This document shows, one piece after another, positions 1 to 8,204 of a stretch of 64,000 bases of DNA. The stretch spans positions 1 through 64,000 of the forward strand of contig CAHJWN010000011.1 in NCBI GenBank assembly GCA_903642265.1, given 5' to 3'. This DNA comes from Acidobacteriaceae bacterium. GTDB lineage: Bacteria; Acidobacteriota; Terriglobia; Terriglobales; Acidobacteriaceae. The number at the start of each line of letters is the position of its first letter. Positions within the stretch are counted from its first letter, which is position 1. The notes beneath the pieces are model-generated. The model was not told the origin of the DNA. It worked only from the letters and a program-made list of their open reading frames with translations, and searched no databases. Made by a program: the position numbers and the translations under genes.

Positions 1-890
1 CGCCCCCATCCGCCGCCGAAACGGCGCTCCTGCAACAGCAGCAGAGCACCGCCAAGCAGGCTGATGCCGATCGCGAGTCCAAGCAGCGCGTCGCTGGCCT
101 CATGGCCCAGGCCCTCGCCGCCCAGGACCCCCAGCAGCAAATGTCTCTCTACAACCAGGTCGTCCAGATTGATCCTTCGAACGCCGGTGCCGTCCAGGGG
201 TACAAAGACGCCCAGTCCAAGCAGCAGGCCACCCAGGCCGCGCAGCAGCAGGCCGCCGCCCAGACTCAGACCGAACAGCATAACGCCCAGACTAAGGACG
301 AGCAGGTCAACGGATCCCTCGTCAAAGCGCAGAGCGCCTTCCTCGCCGGCCACTTCAGTCAGGCCAGTCAGGCTCTCTCGGTCGCCGAGCGGCTTGCGCC
401 CGACAACCCGCTCGTACGCGAACTCCGTCAACGCATCTCCGCCACGTCTTCCTTCAACAGTCGTCTCATGTATCTCGGCAGCGGTGCCGGCATCATCAGC
501 CTGCTCGCCCTGATTGCGTTCTGGTTCCGGCGCAGGCGCCAGCAGCGTTTCCCGATCCTCGAAATTACCGAGGGTCTCGACACCGGCCAGCAGTTCCCGG
601 TCGACAAGGACCTCATCCGCATCGGCGCCGTAGCCCAGGACGGCGGCCAGAAAAACGACATCGTCCTGCGCGACGTCGAGCACCTCATCTCTCGCTTCCA
701 CTGCCAGATCGAAAAGCGCGACGGCGTCCTTTACGTTTCCGACCTCGGCAGCTCCAACGGCACCAGGGTTGAGGGCAAAACGCTTCAGGTCGGCCAGCCC
801 GTGGTCCTTCGCAAAGGCAATCGCATCAGCGTCGCCAACGTCGTCGACCTCCGCCTGGGCTACGGAAGGCGGAACAAATCCCGAACCTAG
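1..890 (+). CDS. FHA-domain membrane protein, 5' end outside window
   Basis: The reading frame is open from the first base, so the true start lies upstream. The visible N-terminal part is Gln/Ala-rich with TPR-like helices. One transmembrane segment follows (about GSGAGIISLLALIAFWF) with a basic RRRRQQR stop-transfer. The last ~110 residues form a forkhead-associated domain with the typical RIG, SRFHCQIE and SDLGSSNGTRVEG elements; FHA domains bind phosphothreonine. The domain comes after the membrane span and its positive residues, so it is expected to be cytoplasmic. The PP2C phosphatase starts 18 bases downstream and is probably co-transcribed. FHA and PP2C proteins together form the known post-translational switch of many T6SS, and a VgrG cluster lies next door, so a T6SS role is inferred. 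The family assignment is firm and the exact role less so. Confidence 0.85.
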   Translation, partial: PPSAAETALLQQQQSTAKQADADRESKQRVAGLMAQALAAQDPQQQMSLYNQVVQIDPSNAGAVQGYKDAQSKQQATQAAQQQAAAQTQTEQHNAQTKDEQVNGSLVKAQSAFLAGHFSQASQALSVAERLAPDNPLVRELRQRISATSSFNSRLMYLGSGAGIISLLALIAFWFRRRRQQRFPILEITEGLDTGQQFPVDKDLIRIGAVAQDGGQKNDIVLRDVEHLISRFHCQIEKRDGVLYVSDLGSSNGTRVEGKTLQVGQPVVLRKGNRISVANVVDLRLGYGRRNKSRT

Positions 891-908
891 CACTCAGGAG
901 GGGAAGCA

Positions 909-1631
909 ATGGATCTTCAGCTTCGCGCGTCGGGTGCTACCGATAAAGGCATGGTCCGCCGCACCAACGAGGATGCCCTCGGCTTCGACGTCCACCGCGG
1001 CCTCTTCGTCCTCTGCGATGGCGTCGGCGGCTCCGCTGCCGGCGAAATCGCCAGCCAGTCCGCCGTCAATTGCGTCATGAGCAAGTTCCCCGCCGAAGTC
1101 CAGGGCCCAGACGACGGCGGCTCCGAGCTCGAGCGCGTCATCCAGACCGCAAGCCGCTCCATCTACCACGCAGCCGAGCATGAACCCCTCTATCAGGGCA
1201 TGGCCACCACCATCGTCGCCGCCTACTTCGACGGCACCCGCATGTGGATCGCCCACGTCGGCGACAGCCGCGCCTACCTCATCCGCGGCGACCAGATGCA
1301 CCGCCTCACCGACGATCATTCCCAGCTCGCCGAGCTCCTGCGCGAGCGCCAACCCACCCCAGACGAACTCACCACGCTCGACGGCGTCCTCACCCAGGCC
1401 CTCGGAGCCTTCGAGCGCGTCGTCCCCGCCGTCACCATGCTGCCCGTCGAGCTCGGCGACTGCTTTCTCATGGCCACCGACGGCATCACCAAATCCTTCA
1501 CCCTCGACGAAATGCACGCCCTCCTGCTCACCGCCACCACCCCCGAGCACGCCTGCGAGCTCCTCATCCAGGGCGCCAACGCCCGCGGCGGCGAAGACAA
1601 TTCCACCTGCATCCTCATCGCCATCGACTAG
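909..1631 (+). CDS. PP2C-family protein serine/threonine phosphatase
   Basis: A 240-aa PPM/PP2C phosphatase, the usual length for bacterial single-domain members. All metal-binding motifs are visible in order: RRTNEDA near residue 18, LCDGVGGSAAGE near 37, WIAHVGDSRAYL near 114, ATDGITKSF near 190 and GGEDNST near 227. It should remove phosphate from Ser/Thr residues using two Mn or Mg ions. The start is supported by a strong ribosome site (AGGAGGGGAAGCA) just ahead of the ATG. It follows the FHA-domain gene by 18 bases, matching the Fha/PppA pairing known from T6SS regulation. No partner kinase is visible and would have to lie upstream of the window. Confidence 0.93.
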   Translation: MDLQLRASGATDKGMVRRTNEDALGFDVHRGLFVLCDGVGGSAAGEIASQSAVNCVMSKFPAEVQGPDDGGSELERVIQTASRSIYHAAEHEPLYQGMATTIVAAYFDGTRMWIAHVGDSRAYLIRGDQMHRLTDDHSQLAELLRERQPTPDELTTLDGVLTQALGAFERVVPAVTMLPVELGDCFLMATDGITKSFTLDEMHALLLTATTPEHACELLIQGANARGGEDNSTCILIAID

Positions 1632-1649
1632 CCCGCGGAGCACCGCTCC

Positions 1650-2405
1650 CTACGGCAGCAAGCGCTCAAGCGGCAGCCGCGAGACAATCAAAACTCCGCT
1701 GTCCTCAGGGCTTTCGCGGACGTACAGGTCAATCCCACACAGCCACGTTGCCAGCTGCTGTCCTGTCCGCGCCCGTGCTAGCGTCTTGCAATCCACCAGC
1801 GGAAGATAAAAGTCCTGCCGTTGGAACCGCGGGTCTGAAAGTACCGGCAGGTATTGCGTGCGCGCGGCCGTATCCACCACAGCCGGCGGCTGCATCGAAA
1901 ACGTCTGCACCGTCACGCCCAGGCACCGCAGTTCGTCCACCGCCTCTTCCAGTTCGTCAGCCGACGCCCGCAGCCTCAGCAACCTGTGCGCCGGCAACTC
2001 CGGCTCATCACCCCGTATGATCGCCGCCGCCGCATCCATCGCCAGCGTCTCATTCCAACCCTGCGGCGGTCGTCCGCCCGGCCACAGGCCCAGCCCATAT
2101 TCAGGATTCCAAGCCGCAGAATTCGCCGCCAGCACATCAGACCCGCTCTGGGCCGACAACTTCCAGAACTGCAGAAAAACCTGATGGTGCATCGCCGCAT
2201 ACAGCGCACGTACCTTCGCCTCCAGCGCGTCCAGAAAGAACGCAATTGGAGCCCCCTCCGCCACCGACTGGGGAAACCGATCCACTTTCAGCAGCAGCGC
2301 CTCCCACGGCGCCGGCAACCCACGCAGCACCTGCAGGTCAATCTTCGGCAGCATCGAATCACCACTGCCCTCCAGCTCCGCGGCCTTTTCCAAAGGTGTC
2401 GTCAT
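1650..2405 (-). CDS. Uncharacterised T6SS-cluster protein, YVRES motif (short paralogue)
   Basis: A 251-aa soluble protein that I do not recognise. No signal peptide or membrane segment is visible. Its last ~30 residues (IDLYVRESPEDSGVLI, then LPLERLL) match the end of its upstream neighbour (FDVYVRESVQDRGVLL), so the two share a C-terminal module. Its ATG overlaps the neighbour's stop codon (ATGA at 2402-2405), which implies translational coupling. It is the last gene of the minus-strand VgrG cluster and converges on the PP2C gene with an 18-base gap. The context suggests an accessory or cargo-handling protein of the secretion cluster; this is inference from position only. Confidence 0.7.
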   Translation of the reverse strand: MTTPLEKAAELEGSGDSMLPKIDLQVLRGLPAPWEALLLKVDRFPQSVAEGAPIAFFLDALEAKVRALYAAMHHQVFLQFWKLSAQSGSDVLAANSAAWNPEYGLGLWPGGRPPQGWNETLAMDAAAAIIRGDEPELPAHRLLRLRASADELEEAVDELRCLGVTVQTFSMQPPAVVDTAARTQYLPVLSDPRFQRQDFYLPLVDCKTLARARTGQQLATWLCGIDLYVRESPEDSGVLIVSRLPLERLLP

Positions 2406-3301
2406 CGCCTGTCACTTCGTAGTATCCATCCGCCCATCCGCATGGCCTCCGTCACTTCCATCAGCAACGTTGCGTACTCTTCTTTTTCGAACGCAAGCAA
2501 CACGCCCCGGTCCTGCACGCTTTCCCGCACATACACGTCAAAAAGCGAAAACCATTCTGTCCGCACCTCTGGCGTCGCGGTAAAAAAGTCTCCGCTTTCA
2601 AGTAGCGGCAGCACGAAGCGCAACGCCGGGTAATCCGGTCTCTCTTCCATCCCAACGCCAAACATCTTTTTGCTCTTGGCCTGAAACATGTCGCCAGACG
2701 ACAAAGTCCCCTTGATCAACGCATCCACATCCATCGTCTTGAACACCGGAAATGCATCCCGCAACGCCGGCGTCAGTTTCGGGGGCGAGGGCGGTGCCGA
2801 CGGATCCGGCGGCAGAAACAGTGTCAGCAGCTGTCCATGCCCCATAAACAATTGACGCTGCACCTGCGGCTGCTTGGTCACAAACCAGTAAAGATATTCG
2901 GCAATCCAATCCTTATAGTTGTACCGTTCCGGATTCTTCACATACGCGTCGATCTGTTCCTGTGTTGGCATCTGCGGCAGCTCCTGCCCTGTCGCCCGCG
3001 CCATCCCGATCCGCATCTGGCACTTCTGCGCATAGCGCAAAAAGCTATCGCCAAATTGCTCAACCCCCTTGTAGCGCAGGAATAGTTCACCCCGCAGCAG
3101 ACGCTGCTCCAAACCTTGGCTCAACCGCTGGTAGAACTCATGGAACCACAGCTTTTCCTGCTCGCGACAAGGATAGCCGGTCACCGGAACATAAAAGAGG
3201 AAACAGTCCTCCAGGTGCGGCGCTCGCACCCACGGCGCATATTGTTCATCGTGGAACAGACGCCGTCTCCGCTCCTGCTCTGCTGCTACGCTCGTCTGCA
3301 T
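2402..3301 (-). CDS. Uncharacterised T6SS-cluster protein, YVRES motif (long paralogue)
   Basis: A 299-aa soluble protein of unknown function. The sequence is rich in aromatic and charged residues (WVRAPHLEDCFLFYVPVTGY near residue 23) and has a proline-rich linker (PPDPSAPPSPPKL) in the middle. The C-terminus carries the FDVYVRESVQDRGVLL segment shared with the next gene. The start is supported by a GAGGAG ribosome site 11 bases upstream. Its stop overlaps the next gene's ATG by four bases. It is probably co-transcribed with the VgrG-effector genes. No catalytic motif is recognised. Confidence 0.7.
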   Translation of the reverse strand: MQTSVAAEQERRRRLFHDEQYAPWVRAPHLEDCFLFYVPVTGYPCREQEKLWFHEFYQRLSQGLEQRLLRGELFLRYKGVEQFGDSFLRYAQKCQMRIGMARATGQELPQMPTQEQIDAYVKNPERYNYKDWIAEYLYWFVTKQPQVQRQLFMGHGQLLTLFLPPDPSAPPSPPKLTPALRDAFPVFKTMDVDALIKGTLSSGDMFQAKSKKMFGVGMEERPDYPALRFVLPLLESGDFFTATPEVRTEWFSLFDVYVRESVQDRGVLLAFEKEEYATLLMEVTEAMRMGGWILRSDRR

Positions 3302-3325
3302 GCGTCTCCAACTCCTCGCGCGCGG

Positions 3326-4213
3326 TTAGAAGGGAAGATCAAAGCCCAGAGAAGGAAAGGCGTTGATCTCCCCGAGCACGTCCAGCGACCCACCGATGCG
3401 GTCCAGCAACGCGGAGACTGCTGCCCGCTGCTCGGCAAACGTCTCGTACCCCTCAAAGCCGCCCGTCTTCACAGCGGCAATCTCAATGTCGTACTGGTGA
3501 ATGTCCAGCTCGGTCGCATGAATATCCAGCGACATGCCTGAGATATCGATTTTGACCACCGACAGCCCCATCTCCTTCGTCTTCCACTCAAACTCCTCAG
3601 GCGCATTAATCTCGTGCTTGGCCCCATAATCCTCAGACGATTCCCCGGTCACCACAATGTGCCGTTGCCCGGTCACCCGCAATTCATCGTTCTCAGTCAC
3701 ACCCCGCAGAAAATTGGACAGGTAAAGATGCGTCGTATTGCCTTTTATGGTCTCTTTCTGCGTTCCTTTCACGCGCAGCTCATCGTTCGCATCCACAATA
3801 ATCAGTCGACTGGCCAGAAAGTGCTGCACAGAATCACCCTGAACATACTGCTGAATCGTCCCGTCCGGTACCGTATCCATGGCGGAGGTCGAAGCCATGG
3901 CAGCCGCCTTCAGCCGATTCATTGCCTTATCGTTCCCGTCGTCGGAATAGCCATTGCGGTTGGTCAGGGTCTTCACCAGTTTCGTAAAGACACTATCTTC
4001 AGGCTTCTCGTCTTCGAAATCTTCATTTGAAGAGTCCTCGCCCTCCGGCTTTGCAGCTTCTCCGCCTTCCGATTGTGCCGCCTTACCCGCCGGCTTTGCC
4101 GCCTCTGCTGGCTTCGCTGCCTCGGCAGGTTTTGCCGCTTCAGCCGGTTTCGCTGCTTCCGCTGGCTTCGCCGGTTCGCCCGCCGGTTTCGCTGCTTCGT
4201 CGCCCTTACCCAT
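3326..4213 (-). CDS. Low-complexity protein with gp5/VgrG-like beta-helix repeats
   Basis: A 295-aa protein. Residues ~8-50 hold about five tandem AKPAEA-type repeats. An acidic linker follows (EGEDSSNEDFEDEKPED). The middle has short beta repeats in which G, N and T recur (RVKGTQKETIKGNTTHLYL, VTENDELRVTGQRHIVVTGE), in the style of the triple-stranded spike that ends VgrG and phage gp5. The final part (residues ~230-295) is unlike anything I know. I chose the ATG at 4213, preceded by an AAGGGGGC ribosome site, over the adjacent in-frame TTG at 4216. A spike extension, cargo adaptor or second effector would fit the context; none is shown. Confidence 0.65.
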   Translation of the reverse strand: MGKGDEAAKPAGEPAKPAEAAKPAEAAKPAEAAKPAEAAKPAGKAAQSEGGEAAKPEGEDSSNEDFEDEKPEDSVFTKLVKTLTNRNGYSDDGNDKAMNRLKAAAMASTSAMDTVPDGTIQQYVQGDSVQHFLASRLIIVDANDELRVKGTQKETIKGNTTHLYLSNFLRGVTENDELRVTGQRHIVVTGESSEDYGAKHEINAPEEFEWKTKEMGLSVVKIDISGMSLDIHATELDIHQYDIEIAAVKTGGFEGYETFAEQRAAVSALLDRIGGSLDVLGEINAFPSLGFDLPF

Positions 4214-4231
4214 CAAAAGCCCCCTTACTGG

Positions 4232-4804
4232 CTACTGTTTTTTCATCTGCTGGACCAGGTTCGTATAGTCGTCATCGGTGCCTTTGTGCAACACACCCTT
4301 CATCTCGTAGCCGTCCGTGTCATCCCGGTGGATCGAGAGACTCTCCCCCGCGTTAAACGTGCCCGCAAAGAACCCCGACAGCGCATCATCCTGCCCGCTC
4401 CTTCTAGGATGAACGGTAATGCTCGTGCGATAGTGCTGTCCCTCGCCCGGCCTCTCCTCAATCGAGAGCTTGCCGATATGGATCGTCTGTGCCGGCTCTC
4501 CCGCAATCGTAATCTCGCCGGTCCCACCGTAATTTCCCAGGAAGAAATTAGTAGTAGACAGCCTAAACCGAATCACTGCTTCTTTCGAAATAGCCTGGTG
4601 GAATGGGTTGTCCAGCCCAACAATGTCCATGTGCCCCACCCACTCGCCTTTCAGCGAGCCCGAAGTACCCGGCATAAAGCTGCGCAGATGCGTCATCATG
4701 GTTTTAGGTCCCAGCAGCAGCCAGGCCCCAGCCAGCAGAACAAGCCAGATCAGCACTGTCATTCCAGGTCTCCTGCTGCGCGTCATGGGTGCGAAATCAT
4801 CCAA
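4232..4804 (-). CDS. Membrane-anchored protein of unknown function in VgrG cluster
   Basis: A 190-aa protein with one N-terminal transmembrane segment (TVLIWLVLLAGAWLLLG) followed by a beta-rich domain expected in the periplasm. That domain reads GSLKGEWVGHMDIVG, FRLSTTNFFLGNYGGTGEITI and TSITVHPRRSGQDDALSGFF. I chose the TTG at 4804 because GGGAG lies nine bases before it; an ATG at 4786 is the alternative and has no good ribosome site. It stands between the lipoprotein pair and the repeat protein, with small gaps. An accessory or immunity-type role is possible, but only its place in the cluster supports that. Confidence 0.6.
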   Translation of the reverse strand: MDDFAPMTRSRRPGMTVLIWLVLLAGAWLLLGPKTMMTHLRSFMPGTSGSLKGEWVGHMDIVGLDNPFHQAISKEAVIRFRLSTTNFFLGNYGGTGEITIAGEPAQTIHIGKLSIEERPGEGQHYRTSITVHPRRSGQDDALSGFFAGTFNAGESLSIHRDDTDGYEMKGVLHKGTDDDYTNLVQQMKKQ

Positions 4805-4876
4805 CGTGTAAGTCTCCCGCGATCAACTCAGTCATCTCGACTTCTACTGCGAACAGTTCCAAAGCAACTTACTCAT

Positions 4877-5425
4877 CTACTTTGTCAGTGTGAAACTGAT
4901 AGGTTGGGAACGCACTTCGACATACTTTTCGGGTGAACTTACCTGCAGAAAAGCCGCATACTGCAAAGTGTAAGTGTGCGTTCCCGGCGCAAAGTCGTAC
5001 TTGCCGGTGGTATCCTGCTCGCCTTCGAGCTTCTGACCTGGTTCCAGGCGAACTAAATCCTTCTCCTCGCTCGCCCTTCGCTTCGCCACCGGATCGAGAA
5101 ACTGCACCTTTCGCCCGTCCTCGGCAATCTGCAAGAGACTGCCTTCCATCATGTTGTCCCGGAATACCTGCCAGGGATCAAAAAGGTAGGTGTCCGTCTG
5201 GGAATGATTCTTCCAGACCACATGCACGATCGCGCGTTCATTGCTTGTATCCACTTTCAAGCTGATTTCCGGATTCACAGTCGATCCTTTCTCCGTTGCA
5301 GCTACCTGCGCCTGAGTTCGCGAAGGCTGTGCGCCGTGCCCCGCCTGGCAACTCAAGGTAGCCATGGAGCATCCGAAGCCCAGCACCAGCCAAAACCTAC
5401 TTGATACCTTCCACAAAATATTCAT
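4877..5425 (-). CDS. Lipoprotein-like protein resembling M35 protease N-terminal domain, copy 2
   Basis: A 182-aa exported protein. The N-terminus is a signal sequence ending at Cys (MATLSCQ), a weak lipobox. The mature part is a beta-sandwich-like domain: ISLKVDTSNERAIVHVVWKN, DPWQVFRDNMMEG, LEPGQKLEGEQDTTGKYDF, GTHTYTLQYAAF. The L-x-PGQ...YDF...GT-Y-x-x-Y pattern recalls the N-terminal domain of M35 (deuterolysin / peptidyl-Lys) proteases. It is a tandem duplicate of the gene at 5456-5995: same layout, DPWQ/EPWQ, KRRAS-EE/KRRST-EE. Since the VgrG just upstream ends in an M35 peptidase, I infer an immunity protein that blocks the effector in the periplasm. No ribosome site is obvious because the start sits inside duplicated vgrG 3' DNA. 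Confidence 0.72.
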   Translation of the reverse strand: MNILWKVSSRFWLVLGFGCSMATLSCQAGHGAQPSRTQAQVAATEKGSTVNPEISLKVDTSNERAIVHVVWKNHSQTDTYLFDPWQVFRDNMMEGSLLQIAEDGRKVQFLDPVAKRRASEEKDLVRLEPGQKLEGEQDTTGKYDFAPGTHTYTLQYAAFLQVSSPEKYVEVRSQPISFTLTK

Positions 5426-5435
5426 AGCTGTCCGC
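5397..5435 (-). repeat. Duplicated fossil of the vgrG 3' end (direct repeat of 5967-6005)
   Basis: These 39 bases match 5967-6005 at 34 positions by eye. In the second copy they are the last codons of the VgrG-M35 gene (ADSYEFFVEGIK then stop). Here the same reading frame still gives ADSYEYFVEGIK followed by TAG, but no M35 gene precedes it. The segment also contains the ATG of the downstream lipoprotein gene in another frame. It marks the left junction of a tandem duplication of about 570 bases. Confidence 0.85.
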
Positions 5436-5455
5436 GTGGCACTTCGCTGATCTAT

Positions 5456-5995
5456 CTAACGAGTTACGGTAAAGCGCACTGCAGCCGATTCCAGCGTCAC
5501 AAGCCTGGTCGGATCCGCACGAACTCCGGCAAAGGCGGAGTACACAATTGAGTATTCGTGGGTGCCTTCGGCAAAGCGGTAGAGGCTCGATATATCCTGA
5601 TGCGCCTCCAACTGCCCGCCCGGCGCAAGCGCGATCAGGTTCTCCTCCTTGGTGCTTCGTCGCTTCGACATCGGTCCCAGGAACAACACCGGCTGACCGT
5701 CCTGCTTGACCTCGAGAAGGCTCGGATTCAGCATGCCCTGGCGAAATAACTGCCAAGGCTCAAGCAGCAAGGTATCCGCGTCCGCGGGGTTACGCAGCGT
5801 TACCTTCACCAGTACATGATCGTCTTTCGTGTCCACCTGCAAAGCGATCTGCGGCTTCATGGGCTGCCCTCTCATGGTTGATGCTGCCTGCACACTAAAG
5901 TCAGGGCGCGCTGTGTCCCGGCACCCAACGCCCGTCGTCAGGCTTAGAACCATCAACGTCCAAGCCCTATTTGATGCCTTCCACAAAGAATTCAT
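5456..5995 (-). CDS. Lipoprotein-like protein resembling M35 protease N-terminal domain, copy 1
   Basis: A 179-aa exported protein. The signal sequence ends TTGVGC-RD, an acceptable lipobox. The mature part reads IALQVDTKDDHVLVKVTLRN, EPWQLFRQGMLNP, LAPGGQLEAHQDISSLYRF, GTHEYSIVYSAF, the same domain as copy 2 (4877-5425). I chose the ATG at 5995 because it aligns exactly with the start of copy 2 (MNSLWKASNR against MNILWKVSSR). This places the start 29 bases inside the 3' end of vgrG in a different frame, so translation is probably coupled. Overlap with the effector and similarity to M35 inhibitory N-domains make it the prime immunity candidate. Confidence 0.75.
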   Translation of the reverse strand: MNSLWKASNRAWTLMVLSLTTGVGCRDTARPDFSVQAASTMRGQPMKPQIALQVDTKDDHVLVKVTLRNPADADTLLLEPWQLFRQGMLNPSLLEVKQDGQPVLFLGPMSKRRSTKEENLIALAPGGQLEAHQDISSLYRFAEGTHEYSIVYSAFAGVRADPTRLVTLESAAVRFTVTR

Positions 5996-8126
5996 AGCTA
6001 TCCGCATTATTAATCGCCTTGCCCGGGTCTTGGGTCGCAAGTAAACGCGCGTTCGCCGGATTGTATTTATAGTCCTGGGTCCCGCTTACATCATCAAAGT
6101 GCGACATCTCGTGTGCGATAGTTCCCGCCTGAGAATCCTGTCCCAACGGCTTGGCCGCGTCGAATTGCTGGTCCAGGTAGATCGTGTGCGTCTTATCATC
6201 GTGATAAACATAAGCAAACTGTTCCGGGTCGGCTTGTCCGGGCTCCGGCGGCTGAAAGTTGCTCACCTTCATTTGATTGTTGAGCGCCAGCTCCTTGTCG
6301 GTCCGGTCCAGCAGCGCCTGCCGCGTCTGCAGAGAGTCTGACCCGAACCACGTCCGCGACTGCGCCTTGGTCTTGTCGTCCCATGCCGTCAACTGCGCCT
6401 TGCGATGCAGCAGATACACCCGCTGATTGGCCAGAGCCCGCCGGATCGCTTTGCTATGCGACTTCTGCCATGCCTTCACCTGTTGCGCCCGCGTCGGCGG
6501 CGCTGGCTTGTCACCCTTCTTCGCCGCCACCGCGCTGCTTGCCGCCGCCGCCTGCTGCCCAATATCTTTCGAGTAATACCTCGACTCGATATGCACCCGG
6601 CCATTCGGGGCATGCAGCACAATGTCGCCAGTCGCCGACTCAATCGTTATGTTCGTGCGCCCGCTCGCGTCGGCCTTTTCCGTCATCTTGATGCGGTTGT
6701 TATTCGGCGTCGCCAGCACCACCGTTTCGAGCCCTTCGGCGTCAGAAAACTGCAGGCGGTTTCCGCTCTTCGTCATAATGCGCTTCACATCATTGCCAGG
6801 TATGTCATCGCCCCGCAGCGTCAGTCGCGGCGCCGTATGCACTCCATTCCAAAGCGAGCCCAGAATCACCGGCCGTTCCGGGTCGCCATCCTCAAACGCC
6901 ACCGCAACCTCGTCGCCAATTTCCGGCATAAACATAAATCCACGGTCCGGCCCTGCATGCGGGCTCGTGGCGCGCGCCCATTCGGTCGTGCCGTCCTCCT
7001 GCCAGAAGAACTGCACCTGTATCCGTCCCATCTTCTTCGGATCGTCATGCGCCGTCACCCGCGCCGGCACAATGCCGCTCCACGTCCGCAGCGCCGGCTC
7101 TTCCGGGTGCCGGTAAGCCTTCCACGGCGTGCACACAAACGTATTGCTATACCCGCCCGCACCCCACTCATGCACGACCTCGGTCAGCCCGTAGGTGCCG
7201 GCCGCACCCAGGTTGCCGGTCAGGGTCACGGTATCGCCGGCCTTCAGCTTCATGCTGCGACTGGTGCCCGTTCCGGTCACCGCCGCTCCAATCGCTCGTT
7301 CGCTCTCATCCTTCAACGTCGTCTCAAACTCGTCATGGGTCTTCACCCTTGCGCGCACCGGCGTCCGTTGCGGCGGAAACCCCGACAACGCCACCTGCTG
7401 CACTGACCCCACAAGTCCCGCCGCCCCACCAAAAAACGCGGGCTGCTGATTCACCGAGCCATACGTCTTGCTCTCCATCGCGTGAAAGTCGTAGTGGCTT
7501 CCCTGGAAATTTCCCGGCCGCACCGTCGCACCGATCGAAAACGTCATCAGATCGCCGCCAGCCTCCCCCCGCCAGGCCAGGCTGTAGCCCGGCTGAAACG
7601 TATCGTAGATCTCGAACCCATCCGCGCTCGGTCGCAGCCACGCCTTGTAGTCGTCCACCACACGATCCAGAAAGCTGAAATCAGTCTCCGCATACTGCAC
7701 GTAGTTCAGCGGCCGCGACGCCGCCACCCCCACCGTCGCCGCGCCGCCCATCCGCGCCGCCATCTGCGTAGCCAGGTTCTGCAGCGTCATTTCGGAGTAG
7801 TACTGCTTATGCTGCGACTGATCCATCAGCCACGTTTTCGAGTAAGCCGTCACCGATGCCGTGTACGTGCCCGAGTGCGCATAATTCAAATCCACGCTTA
7901 CAATAAAGCCCGTAAACTGCGCCGTTTCCCCGCCCTGGTCATCCTTGCTGCTCACGCTCAGCGATTTACCGATCCAGTCTTCAATCGGCGTCGGCGTCCC
8001 GGCCATACGCGCGCACGTAAACGAGCACACCCAATGCCCGTTCAATCGCTGTTGCACCACACAACTGGTAAAGCGGTCCTCAGTCAGCGCACTGCCATCC
8101 ACGGAAATTTCAGGATACTGGTTCAT
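5967..8126 (-). CDS. vgrG: VgrG spike fused to M35 (aspzincin) metallopeptidase effector
   Basis: A 719-aa 'evolved' VgrG. Residues ~1-350 are the gp27-like base (phage late control D family). Residues ~365-450 form the gp5 OB fold (VPARVTAHDDPKKMGRIQVQ, FMFMPEIGDEVAVAFEDGDP, PVILGSLWNG). A short beta-helix follows (TNITIESATGDIVLHAPNGRV), then an Ala-rich linker. The C-terminal ~150 residues match the M35 family: RTWFGSD, AYVYHDDKTHTIYLD, DSQAGTIAHEMSHFDDVSG, GTQDYKY, AINNADSYEFFVE. HEMSH (H672, H676) and D685 of GTQD are the zinc ligands expected of aspzincins. It should be delivered by T6SS and cut proteins in the target's periplasm (inference). AAGGGGA precedes the ATG. The candidate immunity gene overlaps its 3' end. 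Confidence 0.92.
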   Translation of the reverse strand: MNQYPEISVDGSALTEDRFTSCVVQQRLNGHWVCSFTCARMAGTPTPIEDWIGKSLSVSSKDDQGGETAQFTGFIVSVDLNYAHSGTYTASVTAYSKTWLMDQSQHKQYYSEMTLQNLATQMAARMGGAATVGVAASRPLNYVQYAETDFSFLDRVVDDYKAWLRPSADGFEIYDTFQPGYSLAWRGEAGGDLMTFSIGATVRPGNFQGSHYDFHAMESKTYGSVNQQPAFFGGAAGLVGSVQQVALSGFPPQRTPVRARVKTHDEFETTLKDESERAIGAAVTGTGTSRSMKLKAGDTVTLTGNLGAAGTYGLTEVVHEWGAGGYSNTFVCTPWKAYRHPEEPALRTWSGIVPARVTAHDDPKKMGRIQVQFFWQEDGTTEWARATSPHAGPDRGFMFMPEIGDEVAVAFEDGDPERPVILGSLWNGVHTAPRLTLRGDDIPGNDVKRIMTKSGNRLQFSDAEGLETVVLATPNNNRIKMTEKADASGRTNITIESATGDIVLHAPNGRVHIESRYYSKDIGQQAAAASSAVAAKKGDKPAPPTRAQQVKAWQKSHSKAIRRALANQRVYLLHRKAQLTAWDDKTKAQSRTWFGSDSLQTRQALLDRTDKELALNNQMKVSNFQPPEPGQADPEQFAYVYHDDKTHTIYLDQQFDAAKPLGQDSQAGTIAHEMSHFDDVSGTQDYKYNPANARLLATQDPGKAINNADSYEFFVEGIK

Positions 8127-8204
8127 GGCCGAGGGTCCCCTTGGTGACTCTGCACCTCATCTTACCTTGGCTGCGGCATAAAGGGAGCGCCCATTCCACC
8201 CGCC

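Noticed and set aside
894-1643. A 249-codon open frame on the minus strand across the PP2C gene
   Set aside because: It mirrors the phosphatase gene, is Gly/Ala/Asp/Val-rich as expected from antisense GC-rich codons, and has no motif.
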